From assembly GCA_019454985.1 (NCBI GenBank), contig JACFNF010000022.1:1-37149 (forward strand): 37,149 nucleotides of DNA, read 5' to 3'. The notes beneath the pieces are model-generated. The model saw only the letters and a list, made by a program, of their open reading frames with translations, did not search any database and was not told where the DNA came from. The stretch comes from Bacteroidales bacterium. Lineage in GTDB: Bacteria > Bacteroidota > Bacteroidia > Bacteroidales > F082. Every line of letters starts with the position of its first letter. Position 1 is the stretch's first letter. Made by a program: the position numbers and the translations under genes. Shown here piece after piece: positions 1 through 9,255 of this stretch.

Positions 1-3000
1 GCAGGCTGCCATAGATAGGTATAAACTCCCGTTCCGCCCACTGCATTGGCGCTGAGTACCGAAACTCCGCCCACACAAATCTGTGCAGGATTTGCTGTTG
101 GCGAAACGGCAAGTGTTCCCATCGTCTGGAAACTGGCTGCCCAGCCTGCCTTGTTCACTGACACATCAGACGTAAACTTGAAAGTGATGGCACCGCTTGC
201 ATGGCTCGAAAGAATCGTGCCTGGGCTGGTCGTTCCGGTGAATGGGCTACCCGGGAATGCCGGCGAATTCACATCTGGACCGTTGTAGATATACAGCTTG
301 TCATAACTGTTCTCAACATCAAAAGTGCTGAACGTGAACTTTAACGGAGCACCTGCTACCGAAGGCACAAAGGTCATCGTTAAATTCTCGCTGTTTTGAT
401 AGTTGCCATTAGCTCCGCCGCTGTCGTAAAACATCCCTGAGCTGGCAGTGACAGTATTGTTCGACATCAGGTATTCAGGACCGCCTGTGGTGAAGGACCA
501 TACCGGACAGCCAACAGCCGGGCCAATGGCGTTCTTCGGTACGACTTTCCAATAATAAGTGGTATTGGCCATCAGTGTCGGAGAATATTGATTCAGATCT
601 ACTGTGGCAATAAATGGCGGATTGGCCGAGATACCGAAATAAACATCGTAGGATGAGGCATCAATGGCACTCCAGGTCAACTGTGACGAAATTCCCACGC
701 TGGTTGCATTGTTGGCCGGCACGGGGTTGGTGGCGCAGCCCGGGGGCGTGGTCGGGGCAAAGCAGAAAATATCGGCAACCCATCCGGGTTTGCTTACCGA
801 CACATCAGAGGTAAAGCGGAAGGTGAGTGCGCCGCTGGCATTCATTCCCGTGACAAGGCCCGGACTGGTGGTGCCAGTGAACGGACTTCCATTGACCTGT
901 GGAGACGTGGCATTCGGGCCATTATAGATATACAGTTTATCGTAATTATTCTCAATGTCGAATGTGGTGAAATTGGCACGAATCATCCCGCCCTGAGTGG
1001 CCGGATAAAAGGTAAACGTAAAGTCTTCATTGTTACCATAATTGGCACCTTGTCCTCCCGAATCATAGAAAGTTCCCACACAGGTTGTGGCCGAGCCGTT
1101 AGACATGAGATATTCCGGCACAAGTCCAATCACTACCATTGCCGTTTGTTCGGCCGTATAAATGCCCGAAGGACCGCCGTTGGCAGTAAGTGAAAGGTTC
1201 ACCGGATAACCGATAGGTGCAGCAGCGCTGGCTGTGACGTTGAACAACAATTCGGTTGTAGCCTGTCCGTTGAGGGTAGCTTGATTCACTGTGGCCGTGT
1301 TGATAACAAGCAAAGGATCAGCCGAAACCATGCCGGCAACAATATTACTAAGGGCGCTGTGTCCGCCATTGGTCAATGTCACCTTAATATTGGCTGTTTC
1401 GCCGGGATCAAGGATTCCGTCCCCATTACCGGTGGCATTATCAACGACAAAGATATCAGGCGAAATTGCGAGCGCCGGAGCTTGTAAGGTGATGCGCAAT
1501 GTGGATTGCCAGGTGGCGCTGCCATCAGTCAAAGTCAGCGGGAAGCTGGCCTGATACTGGTCGGGTACGAAATTGGCCACCGAGAAGGTAAAGGCATTGT
1601 TCACCGTTGCGGTGGTATTGGGCGCTACGGCAGGGAATACTTTCGATGGACTGCTTGTCAGGCTGACATAGGGGTCAGTTCCATTGACAGTAACAGTTAC
1701 TGCTGCCGAAGGATCGGCGCCTACATTCTTGATGGTTACATTCAACGGGATGGTTTCGCCATAATCAGCCAATCCATTGTTGTTTCCAGCGGCATCATTG
1801 ATGGTGTATGAATCAAGCACGACATAAGGACCCACAAGAGCTGCGGCCGGGACTTGTACCGTATAGGGCTTATATTGCGGCTTGGTAACCACAATATCAA
1901 CATTACCCGATGAAAGAACAGGTTCAATGTTAACCTCAACAACGCCCGACGGGCCAACAAGTGCCGAACCGTGCAGAACGCCGTCTTTCGAGATTCCCAC
2001 ATAAGAGCCTGGCAGAGCGGTCACTTCATAAGTATTCAGCCCAATAGGCAGAATGGGCAGATGCGACACTACATTATCTTCTCCCTCGCTCATATAAGTA
2101 ACCAGTGATGGGTCGCCAAGAACATTGTATGCCTGCCAGTAGTAAATCGGGCTCGAATGGCTGGGGTAGTTCTGGAGATGAACCTCCGTAACAGCAAGGT
2201 TACCTACGAAGACCAATCCGCTGGTAGTGACATAATCCGTTACAAACTGGCTGTCGTATGACCCCCAGGTGGTTTCATTGTAAGAAGGCACATAACCGTT
2301 GTTGTTGCCCTGAAGCGGGAAAGCTCCAACAGCCCAGTAGAAGTCTTCAAACCAATACGAGCTTGGCGATGACCCGATATAGGTGACGGCGCCTTTGTTG
2401 GGAGCGCGCATCCAGGTCTCACCAATGCATTCGGCATAACCGAAATCGGCAGCCAGGCAACAGTTCCCGATTGCCAAAGGATATTTGTTTTGATTGGTAA
2501 AATTGTTCACTGCCGTCTGCGACAACAAAGGATCGCCCCAGCTTGTCTCGCTACAGTGAGCGGTATAGTTAATAAAACCTACGGCAATGCGGGCCGGATC
2601 ATAACAACCTGAATAACTGTTGAGATAGGTATTGACATTAGTAAATCCGTGTGCAGCATTGAAATAATTTTGTGTTCCATACAAAATAGCCGGTTGGCCT
2701 ACAGCAGGATTCCAATAGCTGTCAGCACCGGCAATCAGGGTGACGTTATTCAGATAGGTCGGATCGGCATATTGATATTGTTCATAATAGAGAATTTTCT
2801 CAATCTGAGGCACAAGCTGGGCGCTGTTGCGTGCCGATAGGCGTCCGTAGTACATCTCCGGGAAATAGTCGCCGTCCACACTGCAATAATAAAGGTCGGT
2901 CATCTTTTGTGACGACGAACCCTGAATGGCCGGAATTTGCGGTGTGTCGCCCACAAAAAGCACAAAGCTTGGTGCAGGATCAGTCGGAGTCCCCGAGTTG

Positions 3001-3908
3001 TATTGGCCATGTACATAGGATTGGATCTGATTATAGGTTGTGCCGATCACATCGGTATAAGCTACAATCACCTTGAACCCTTTTTTGGTTTTCCATGCAA
3101 TAAAAGGCTGTAGATCGTTTTCAAACATCCTGTCGGCTACAATGACGTATTTCACCGGATATTTTGTGAGGTCGGGGTGTGCCGGATAATCACGGGTGGA
3201 GCCATTCAGCAGTTTTCGTTTCAGCGGCTCGAAATAGGGCGACCAGGTTGAACTTTTGATATAATCGGTGAGCGCCGGATCGCTGTTGGTATAGGTGATT
3301 TCTATTTCAATGTCGTTGTGAACACGAATAATCCCCGACACGGGGTTATATTCCACCGGAGCAATCGTCAAACGGGCAATGCGGTAGCTGCGCAATACGC
3401 CCAGCACCTCAACACTTGCTATATCGTGACTGATGAAACCATCTTTCTGGTAAAGTTTGCTGTCAAATTCAAAAGGTACATCATCCAATGTTTGATCCTT
3501 GCGAATGGAAGGCTGCACAGGCATAACCTGGTTGTTGATGCCATATTCGCTAAGCTTGTACTCGGTAGTGGTGTAATTGACTACTTTTACCGAAACATCG
3601 GCCCCAAAAGGAATCTCAATCAGATGTTTGGCTGCAGGAAGTGCAGGAGTTCCCAATCCGCCAACGGAATAAGCGCCGGGGATATAGATCTCGCTGAAAA
3701 GACCCCTTTCGGCCTGGATATCCATGGATTGAATGGTGGAAAAGGTAAAATTCAATTTAGTTGTGTTGAAATTATCTTCCACAACCTGAGCCTGATTCTG
3801 GCTGCGACCAAGATCAATGATCTGACCCTGAACCATCATCACTGTAAACAGCATCAGCATCGTCAAAAGCCCTTTGCCGATTGCTAAAAGTAAAGGTTTT
3901 TTTCTCAT
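1..3908 (-). CDS. Gingipain-family (C25) secreted cysteine peptidase, C-terminus beyond the window
   Basis: The reading frame is open from an ATG at 3908 to the left window edge (about 1302 codons), so the 3' end is missing. The start encodes a signal peptide (MRKKPLL, then a hydrophobic stretch ending near VQGQ). A propeptide-like N-terminal region follows, then a C25 catalytic domain at about residues 200-620 with the family segments LFVGDTPQIPA and SVDGDYFPEMYYGRLS. The catalytic His is His451 in NYTAHCSETSWGDP. The nucleophile is most likely Cys484 in GNCCLAADFG, because the spacing of 33 equals His211-Cys244 in RgpB. Downstream lie immunoglobulin-like repeats, a CUB-like domain (about 928-1049), a fibronectin-III-like domain and a second CUB-like domain (about 1142-1269); the two CUB copies share EYLMSN and DKLYIYNGP. 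Known for the family: export by type IX secretion with a C-terminal sorting domain. That domain would lie off the edge and is inferred. Substrate unknown. Confidence 0.9.
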   Translation of the reverse strand, partial: MRKKPLLLAIGKGLLTMLMLFTVMMVQGQIIDLGRSQNQAQVVEDNFNTTKLNFTFSTIQSMDIQAERGLFSEIYIPGAYSVGGLGTPALPAAKHLIEIPFGADVSVKVVNYTTTEYKLSEYGINNQVMPVQPSIRKDQTLDDVPFEFDSKLYQKDGFISHDIASVEVLGVLRSYRIARLTIAPVEYNPVSGIIRVHNDIEIEITYTNSDPALTDYIKSSTWSPYFEPLKRKLLNGSTRDYPAHPDLTKYPVKYVIVADRMFENDLQPFIAWKTKKGFKVIVAYTDVIGTTYNQIQSYVHGQYNSGTPTDPAPSFVLFVGDTPQIPAIQGSSSQKMTDLYYCSVDGDYFPEMYYGRLSARNSAQLVPQIEKILYYEQYQYADPTYLNNVTLIAGADSYWNPAVGQPAILYGTQNYFNAAHGFTNVNTYLNSYSGCYDPARIAVGFINYTAHCSETSWGDPLLSQTAVNNFTNQNKYPLAIGNCCLAADFGYAECIGETWMRAPNKGAVTYIGSSPSSYWFEDFYWAVGAFPLQGNNNGYVPSYNETTWGSYDSQFVTDYVTTSGLVFVGNLAVTEVHLQNYPSHSSPIYYWQAYNVLGDPSLVTYMSEGEDNVVSHLPILPIGLNTYEVTALPGSYVGISKDGVLHGSALVGPSGVVEVNIEPVLSSGNVDIVVTKPQYKPYTVQVPAAALVGPYVVLDSYTINDAAGNNNGLADYGETIPLNVTIKNVGADPSAAVTVTVNGTDPYVSLTSSPSKVFPAVAPNTTATVNNAFTFSVANFVPDQYQASFPLTLTDGSATWQSTLRITLQAPALAISPDIFVVDNATGNGDGILDPGETANIKVTLTNGGHSALSNIVAGMVSADPLLVINTATVNQATLNGQATTELLFNVTASAAAPIGYPVNLSLTANGGPSGIYTAEQTAMVVIGLVPEYLMSNGSATTCVGTFYDSGGQGANYGNNEDFTFTFYPATQGGMIRANFTTFDIENNYDKLYIYNGPNATSPQVNGSPFTGTTSPGLVTGMNASGALTFRFTSDVSVSKPGWVADIFCFAPTTPPGCATNPVPANNATSVGISSQLTWSAIDASSYDVYFGISANPPFIATVDLNQYSPTLMANTTYYWKVVPKNAIGPAVGCPVWSFTTGGPEYLMSNNTVTASSGMFYDSGGANGNYQNSENLTMTFVPSVAGAPLKFTFSTFDVENSYDKLYIYNGPDVNSPAFPGSPFTGTTSPGTILSSHASGAITFKFTSDVSVNKAGWAASFQTMGTLAVSPTANPAQICVGGVSVLSANAVGGTGVYTYLWQP

Positions 3909-3949
3909 TTGAATAAAAATTAAAACTCGTTTTGGTTATATTTGAAAAG

Positions 3950-3957
3950 CAAAAATA
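3950..3957 (-). promoter_or_regulatory. Putative Bacteroidota -7 element of the C25 peptidase
   Basis: Read on the minus strand the bases are TATTTTTG, matching TAnnTTTG, about 42 nt upstream of the peptidase ATG. No clear -33 TTTG is placed at the usual distance. The rest of the 294-nt gap (3909-4202) is AT-rich and shows no gene. Confidence 0.35.
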
Positions 3958-4202
3958 ATTCAAGGCCAAATGTAGTTTTTTTTGTTACGGGGAATCACTT
4001 CTAAACAGGCAACTCCCTTATTTAGAATGTGTTTAGATAAGCTTTGACACTTGTCATCACAGCCTCTTTACCGCTTCATCGAGTTCATTGTTACGGAAGT
4101 AGAGGTCATTTATTTTTGAAACCGGCAATATTTTTCCCGCAATTTTTCTGAGAAAAGAAAAAAGGTACTTAGCCGGAAAGTTGTGATAAAGGCAAAGCGT
4201 GC

Positions 4203-5078
4203 TTATAAAAGCGCTGCCATGAGCCGGGAGAGTGCTTCGGCGGTTTTTCCTTCGTCGAGAAGGGCGCGGATATTGTCGTAGAAAAGCGTCGGATTGTTTG
4301 AGATCATTTCTTGCAGTCCGGAATTGGCTTTCCAGCGGTTTATCAAATCCTGATCGGGCAATGCCGCGATATTGCCCAAACGCCCCAAATCGTTGCCGGT
4401 GAGATATTTGCTGAACCTGATGGCCGGCGGCAAAGCATCAATGCCGATTCCGATGGAATGCAGTGGTTTGGGGACGATAAAACGTGCATTTTGATCGGCA
4501 CGAACGTAATAATTGCCGCCCATCCGCCCCACAAGGTCCATTTTATCGGGGTCAATTTCATTATTTTCGTCGAGCACCGATTCATCAATATGTACTTTCA
4601 GGATAGAGCAAATCACCAGATTGGCTGCGCCTCCGCCCTGCCCTGTCGGGATGATCTGGCGCACCCGACATTCATATTGCACCGGTGATTCGGCCACCCG
4701 GAAAGGTTTCACCTTCAGCGATTCAAGCGGTGTGAATCCGGCTTTTTCAAATTCGTTGACGCCTTTCGGGAAATCGGTGCTGGCTAAACTTACCTGCTGA
4801 ACCATGCTGTAAGTCACTACATTCACTACGGCTTCGGGCACCTGGCGAAGATTCTGATAGGTATGTTTGGTGGTATTGTTGCGTCCACGCCTGGCCGGTG
4901 AAAAAATCAGGGTGCCGGGGTTGACTCCGAAAGCGTTGAAAAAGCTGAAAGGCGCCAGGTTAGGCCTCCCTTCGTCGTCAATAGTGCTTACAAAAGCTAT
5001 CGGGCGGGGAGCAACGCTGTTCAGCAAAATGCGGTGAAGATAGGATTGATTGATGGAAAAGGCATCAAGTGAAAGCAT
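4203..5078 (-). CDS. Flavin reductase-like (FMN-binding split-barrel) protein of the tyrosine catabolic operon
   Basis: A 291-residue protein of the flavin reductase-like, FMN-binding split-barrel fold. The N-terminal segment VAPRPIAFVSTIDDEGRPN followed by APFSFFNAFGVNPG is the family signature for FMN phosphate and isoalloxazine contacts. I chose the ATG at 5078 (MLSLDAFSIN). A longer frame to 5162 exists but would run 71 nt into fahA and adds unconserved residues. It starts 13 nt after the fahA stop codon and so is almost certainly co-transcribed with hmgA-hppD-fahA. No signal peptide, so cytoplasmic. The exact reaction is unknown; it may supply reduced flavin or act as a small FMN oxidoreductase on a pathway side product. 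The family assignment is firm; the pathway role rests only on position. Confidence 0.85.
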   Translation of the reverse strand: MLSLDAFSINQSYLHRILLNSVAPRPIAFVSTIDDEGRPNLAPFSFFNAFGVNPGTLIFSPARRGRNNTTKHTYQNLRQVPEAVVNVVTYSMVQQVSLASTDFPKGVNEFEKAGFTPLESLKVKPFRVAESPVQYECRVRQIIPTGQGGGAANLVICSILKVHIDESVLDENNEIDPDKMDLVGRMGGNYYVRADQNARFIVPKPLHSIGIGIDALPPAIRFSKYLTGNDLGRLGNIAALPDQDLINRWKANSGLQEMISNNPTLFYDNIRALLDEGKTAEALSRLMAALL

Positions 5079-5091
5079 CGTTTTCAATCGT

Positions 5092-6363
5092 TTAGGGTAA
5101 AGCAGGCAATATGGTGGTTTCACATTCGCCGAAACCGATCCGGAGACCTTGTTTTTCGGCATAGGCTTTTATGATGACGCTATCGCCATCGAGCAAAAAA
5201 GTCCGCTCACTGCCGTCAGGCAGCTTCAGCGGCCGGGTACCTTTCCAGCACAGTTCCAACATCGAGCCGTAGGAATCCGGCTCTGACCCGCTGATGGTTC
5301 CCGAGGCATAAAGGTCGCCTACCTGGATATTACATCCGGCAACGGTTTGATGGGCAAGTTGCTGGGCCATGCTCCAATACAGGAAACCAAAATTGGATTT
5401 ACAGATGCTTTGTGGCCGGCAACCGGAAGCCTGCAGCGCCACTTCGAGCTGAATATCGAAATTAGCCGGTTCCGACTGTCTCAGATATGGAAGCGGTTCG
5501 GGTGTTTGGGTGGGTCCGTCGATGCGAAAAGGTTCCAGCGCCTCGAGTGTGATCACCCAGGGTGAAATGATCGAGCCGAAACTTTTGGAAAGAAACGGCC
5601 CTAAGGGTACATATTCCCACTTTTGAATATCGCGGGCCGAAAGGTCGTTGAAAATAACCAGACCAAAAATATAGTCTTCGGCCTTTTCCACCGGTATTGA
5701 GCTTCCCAGTGGTGTTGATCCATTGGTGATAAAAGCCATCTCAAGCTCGAAATCAAGCTGTTTTGTCGGACCAAAAACTACCGGTCCTTCATCAGCTGGA
5801 CGGGTTTGTCCTTTTGGGCGATGGATGGGCGTTCCCGAAAGCACGATGGACGAAGCCCGTCCGTGATAACCCACTGGTAGGTGACGCCAGTTGGGTAAAA
5901 GTGCATTGGCCGGATCGCGAAACATCTTACCAACATTGGTGGCATGTTCGATGCTCGAATAGAAGTCGGTATAATCGCCAATATGAACGGGCATACGCAT
6001 TACGGCCTCACGGACCGGGATAAAAGCCTGACGGCATACGTCAGCCCTGCTTTGCAGAGCGCTGTTACCCTCACGGAAAAGCTCCTGAAGCCTGAGGCGC
6101 ACCTCGCGGGTAACAGCTTTACCAAGCCCGATGAAAGGGTTGAGTTCCGGGGCCTCAAAAACCTGTAGCTGATCTCCGGTTAAAAAGCCCAGGAACCCGT
6201 GATGTGCCAAAACCGACAACCTCACAACCGTATCGCCAATACGTGTGGCCACTCCTCTCCTCCCCTGGTATTCGATAATCCCAAAAGGGATATTTTCAAG
6301 CGGGAAATCACTGCCGGAGGGCGTTTCAATCCACGATTTCATGAAGCTTTTAGTTTTTGTCAT
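5092..6363 (-). CDS. fahA: Fumarylacetoacetase
   Basis: Hydrolyses fumarylacetoacetate to fumarate and acetoacetate, the last step of tyrosine/homogentisate degradation. The 423-residue length is normal. An N-terminal SH3-like domain precedes the FAH catalytic domain. Every metal and catalytic residue of mouse FAH is present with a constant offset of 6: Asp132 (mouse Asp126) and base His139 (His133) in DFYSSIEHATNVG, metal ligands Glu205 and Glu207 (Glu199, Glu201) in LDFELEMAF, and Asp239 (Asp233) in FNDLSARDIQ. The start may be the ATG at 6363 or the one at 6342 (MKSWIETP), which better matches relatives; neither has a clear ribosome binding site. It lies between hppD (182-nt gap upstream) and the flavin reductase-like gene (13-nt gap downstream) on the same strand. 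Confidence 0.97.
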   Translation of the reverse strand: MTKTKSFMKSWIETPSGSDFPLENIPFGIIEYQGRRGVATRIGDTVVRLSVLAHHGFLGFLTGDQLQVFEAPELNPFIGLGKAVTREVRLRLQELFREGNSALQSRADVCRQAFIPVREAVMRMPVHIGDYTDFYSSIEHATNVGKMFRDPANALLPNWRHLPVGYHGRASSIVLSGTPIHRPKGQTRPADEGPVVFGPTKQLDFELEMAFITNGSTPLGSSIPVEKAEDYIFGLVIFNDLSARDIQKWEYVPLGPFLSKSFGSIISPWVITLEALEPFRIDGPTQTPEPLPYLRQSEPANFDIQLEVALQASGCRPQSICKSNFGFLYWSMAQQLAHQTVAGCNIQVGDLYASGTISGSEPDSYGSMLELCWKGTRPLKLPDGSERTFLLDGDSVIIKAYAEKQGLRIGFGECETTILPALP

Positions 6364-6545
6364 GGGTTAAATATGCTTTTTGGATACCGGAACCGGTTTT
6401 TTAATTCATCGAAGTCAGGGTTTCATCACACCAGATGAAAACAATCTAAAACAATCGTTGTTCAATTGGATTCATCCTCGGCCGGACGGTAAAAAAACGC
6501 ATTGTCAGGCTTTTCTTTTCGCCAAAATGATCGAGTATATCCATT

Positions 6546-7643
6546 TTACAAAGTTCCTCGTTTGGATTGTTCCAGCTCGATGGCCTCAAACAAGGCTTTG
6601 AAATTGCCTTTTCCGAATGAGCGCGCACCTTTGCGCTGGATGATTTCGTAAAAAAGTGTGGGTCGGTCCTCAACAGGTTTGGTGAAAAGCTGCAAAAGAT
6701 ATCCATCCTCATCACGATCAACCAAGATGTGCAATTTTCGCAATGTTTCCACGTCCTCGTCAATACCCTGTACCCGCGAGTTCAGGGTATCGTAATAGCT
6801 GTCGGGCACTTGCAAAAACTCCACTCCACGTTGTACAAGTTGCTCCACCGTTTTAGCTATATCGTTGGTGGCCAAAGCAATATGCTGGGCGCCGGCGCCA
6901 CGGTAGAATTCAATATACTCTTCGATCTGCGACTTCTTTCTGCCTTCGGCGGGCTCGTTGATCGGGAACTTGATACGCATATTGGAATTAGCCATCACTT
7001 TGCTCATCAGGGCGGTATATTCGGTCGAGATATCTTTATCGTCGAACGAAATCAGTTGTTCAAAGCCCATGACATTGGCATAGAAATTGACCCAACGGTT
7101 CATTTCGCCCCAGCCGACATTGCCTACGATATGATCCACATAGAGCAGACCTGTTTCCGACGGGCGGTAGGCCGGGTTCCATTTTTTAAAGCCGGGCAGG
7201 AAACAACCAAAATAGTTTTTGCGTTCCACAAAAATGTGCACGGTATCGCCATAAGTGTGAATGCCGCTCAGCACCACTTCACCGGCTTCGTCAATCCGCA
7301 CAGTGGGCTCCATATAGGAGCGTGCGCCCCGCTGCGTAGTTTCCTTCCAGGCTTTTCGGGCATCGTCCACCGTCAGGGCAATCACCTTGATACCATCACC
7401 ATGTGTCTTTTGATGGTCGGCAATGGCCGATTCAGGCGTAAGCGCAGTGGTGAGTACCAGCACAATCTTGTCCTGTTTCAACACATACGAAGCCCTGTCT
7501 TTGAGGCCCGTTTCGAGTCCGGCATAGGCAACCGGCTGAAAGCCAAAAGCCGTTTGATAATAATGAGCTGCCTGCTTGGCATTGCCCACATAAAACTCAA
7601 CATAATCGGTTCCGCTGATGGGAAGAAATTCGGTTTCACTCAT
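6546..7643 (-). CDS. hppD: 4-hydroxyphenylpyruvate dioxygenase
   Basis: Converts 4-hydroxyphenylpyruvate to homogentisate with decarboxylation, ring hydroxylation and side-chain migration; a non-haem Fe(II) enzyme of the vicinal-oxygen-chelate fold. It has 365 residues and two VOC repeats. The iron ligands are visible as His171 (YVDHIVGNV), His254 (GAQHIALATNDI) and Glu333 (LFYEIIQR). The C-terminal gating helix carries RSFGKGNFKALFEAIE, as in other HPPDs. The ATG at 7643 begins MSETEFLPISGTDYVEFYVG, which is the expected N-terminus. It starts 26 nt after the hmgA stop codon and is in the same operon. No signal peptide; cytoplasmic. Confidence 0.97.
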   Translation of the reverse strand: MSETEFLPISGTDYVEFYVGNAKQAAHYYQTAFGFQPVAYAGLETGLKDRASYVLKQDKIVLVLTTALTPESAIADHQKTHGDGIKVIALTVDDARKAWKETTQRGARSYMEPTVRIDEAGEVVLSGIHTYGDTVHIFVERKNYFGCFLPGFKKWNPAYRPSETGLLYVDHIVGNVGWGEMNRWVNFYANVMGFEQLISFDDKDISTEYTALMSKVMANSNMRIKFPINEPAEGRKKSQIEEYIEFYRGAGAQHIALATNDIAKTVEQLVQRGVEFLQVPDSYYDTLNSRVQGIDEDVETLRKLHILVDRDEDGYLLQLFTKPVEDRPTLFYEIIQRKGARSFGKGNFKALFEAIELEQSKRGTL

Positions 7644-7669
7644 GAGATTGATGTATTTCTGTGTGTTTT

Positions 7670-8824
7670 TTAAAAAAGCCAGCTTTTATAATAGGTTTCA
7701 TCTTCGAGGGTAAGGGCCGTTTCGGTCAGCATCAAGGGTTTGAAAGCGTCAATCATCACGGCCAGTTCGCGGGTTTCCTTTTTCCCGATGCTACGTTCGG
7801 CTGCGCCGGGGTGCGGTCCGTGTGGTATCCCGATGGGATGAAGCGTAATCATGCCCTGTTCCACATGGTTACGACTCATAAAATCACCATCCACATAATA
7901 CAACACCTCATCCGAATCCACATTACTGTGGTGATAAGGCGCAGGGATTGCTTCGGGATGATAATCATAAAGTCGTGGCACAAAGGCACACAAAACCATT
8001 GCAGGGGTTTCAAAGGTTTGGTGAACCGGTGGCGGCTGATGGATGCGGCCGGTCAGGGGCTCGAAGTCGTGAATGGAAAAACCAAAGGGATAATGGCAAC
8101 CGTCCCAACCCACGGCATCAAAAGGATGAGTGGCATAGGTATAAGGGAAAAGTTGACCATCGCGTTTAATCATCACGAGAAAATCGCCTTTTTCATCGTG
8201 TGTCTCAAGGTTTTCGGGGAGTTTGAGGTCGCGTTCGCAGAAAGGTGCGCTCTCTAAAAGCTGGCCTTGGCGATTTTGATAGCGTCGGGGGAAACGTAAC
8301 GGGTGAAACGACTCCACAATCAAAAGCCGGTTATCGTCCGATACAAACTCAATCTGGTAAATGGTTCCGCGAGGAATGATGAGATGATCGCCCGATTCAA
8401 ACGCAAGACTCCCAAACACTGTTTTCAACAGGCCGCTGCCCCGATGTACAAACAGCATCTCGTCGGCCTGGCTGTTTTTGTAGAAATAGTCCCGCATTTT
8501 TCGTGGTGCCGCAAGGCTGATGTGAGCATCGTTGTTGAATAAAACACATTTGCGGCTTTCTAAAAAATCATCGGTTGGAGCAAGGCTAAACCCTTTGAAA
8601 CAGCGGGCTTGCATATTCGATTTTACTGCTGCAACGGGTCTTACATCCTGTGGCAGTCCAATCTGTTTGACCATTGTTGGTGGCCAGAGATGGTACACAA
8701 GACTGTAAACATCGGAAAAACCTTCGGTAGATACCAGCTCTTCGGCATACAGGCTGCCATCGGCTTTCCGGAAAACGGTGTGTCTTTTGCGGGGAACGTG
8801 CCCTCGAGTCAGAAAATGGGGCAT
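7670..8824 (-). CDS. hmgA: Homogentisate 1,2-dioxygenase
   Basis: Opens the homogentisate ring to maleylacetoacetate using Fe(II) and O2. The protein has 384 residues, shorter than the roughly 430-445 of human and Pseudomonas enzymes, as is usual for this bacterial branch. Both cupin halves are visible: GSGLLKTVFGSLAFESGDHLIIPRG in parts for the first, and the iron-site segments PYHHSNVDSDEVLYY and LHPIGIPHGPHPGA for the second. It is the first gene of the four-gene minus-strand operon, behind a convincing promoter at 8860-8887. Neither maleylacetoacetate isomerase nor a regulator is seen beside it. Start ATG 8824 (MPHFLTRGHVP). Confidence 0.95.
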   Translation of the reverse strand: MPHFLTRGHVPRKRHTVFRKADGSLYAEELVSTEGFSDVYSLVYHLWPPTMVKQIGLPQDVRPVAAVKSNMQARCFKGFSLAPTDDFLESRKCVLFNNDAHISLAAPRKMRDYFYKNSQADEMLFVHRGSGLLKTVFGSLAFESGDHLIIPRGTIYQIEFVSDDNRLLIVESFHPLRFPRRYQNRQGQLLESAPFCERDLKLPENLETHDEKGDFLVMIKRDGQLFPYTYATHPFDAVGWDGCHYPFGFSIHDFEPLTGRIHQPPPVHQTFETPAMVLCAFVPRLYDYHPEAIPAPYHHSNVDSDEVLYYVDGDFMSRNHVEQGMITLHPIGIPHGPHPGAAERSIGKKETRELAVMIDAFKPLMLTETALTLEDETYYKSWLF

Positions 8825-8859
8825 AGCTATTTAGATTGGATATAAATAAAACATCGCCT

Positions 8860-8887
8860 CAAATGTACATGAAAAATAATAAATCAA
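8860..8887 (-). promoter_or_regulatory. Promoter of the hmgA-hppD-fahA operon
   Basis: On the minus strand the -7 element is TACATTTG (8860-8867), a perfect TAnnTTTG. A TTG lies 17 nt upstream (8885-8887) as the -33 element. Predicted start of transcription is near 8853, giving a leader of about 28 nt before the hmgA ATG. Confidence 0.6.
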
Positions 8888-8914
8888 CCATTATGGAGAA
8901 TTTTTTGTTGAGGA

Positions 8915-8963
8915 GTTAAAGGGTTAAGGGGTTAAAATGTTAAGATGTTAAGTTGTTAAGATG
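8915..8963. repeat. Degenerate 7-9 bp tandem repeat of GTTAAG type
   Basis: Successive copies of GTTAA followed by 2-4 variable bases (gttaaagg, gttaagg, gttaaaat, gttaagat, gttaagtt, gttaagat) run for about 49 bp. The block begins 28 bp upstream of the hmgA -33 element. It could be a slippage-prone spacer or a binding array; the sequence alone does not tell. Confidence 0.6.
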
Positions 8964-9210
8964 TTTTCAAGTCAAAACCTGGTTTTTATAATTAAGAAGA
9001 ATGTTTTTGGAAATAGTTGCAGAAAATCTTCATACCCTCGCTGGGCTGGGTGGGTGGGCAGGCGTATCATTCGCGCGAGGTTTTTGGTGCTTTTGAACCG
9101 ACAAAAGCGTCAGGAAATGCCTTTCTGTACTTTACTTTGATGGCAGGTCTTTACCCTGCAACCCGCTTCATTTTATCAATGCGATGGCTTCGAGAGCCTC
9201 TCTCAATAAG

Positions 9211-9239
9211 GCGATGACTTCGAGGGCCTCAGTCATCGC
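9211..9239. repeat. Hairpin with perfect 9-bp stem
   Basis: Stem GCGATGACT / AGTCATCGC with an 11-nt spacer that itself holds GAG/CTC. A diverged copy of the left half lies directly before it at 9181-9210 (gcgatggcttcgagagcctc), so the unit looks like a duplicated element. There is no T-tract, so a classical terminator is doubtful. Confidence 0.55.
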
Positions 9240-9255
9240 ATAATTCTGTTTACTT

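Noticed and set aside
3318..3887. 189-codon plus-strand frame
   Set aside because: Antisense to the propeptide region of the C25 peptidase.
3937..3944. TATATTTG on the plus strand, a match to the -7 consensus
   Set aside because: No plus-strand gene follows; it is probably a chance match in AT-rich sequence.
6729..7673. 314-codon plus-strand open frame
   Set aside because: It lies antisense to hppD, whose iron ligands and motifs are intact; the plus-strand product shows no family feature.
7661..8257. 198-codon plus-strand open frame
   Set aside because: Antisense to hmgA with no recognisable content.
9017..9217. 66-codon plus-strand frame in the pcm-hmgA gap
   Set aside because: It runs through repeat units and has no conserved motif.
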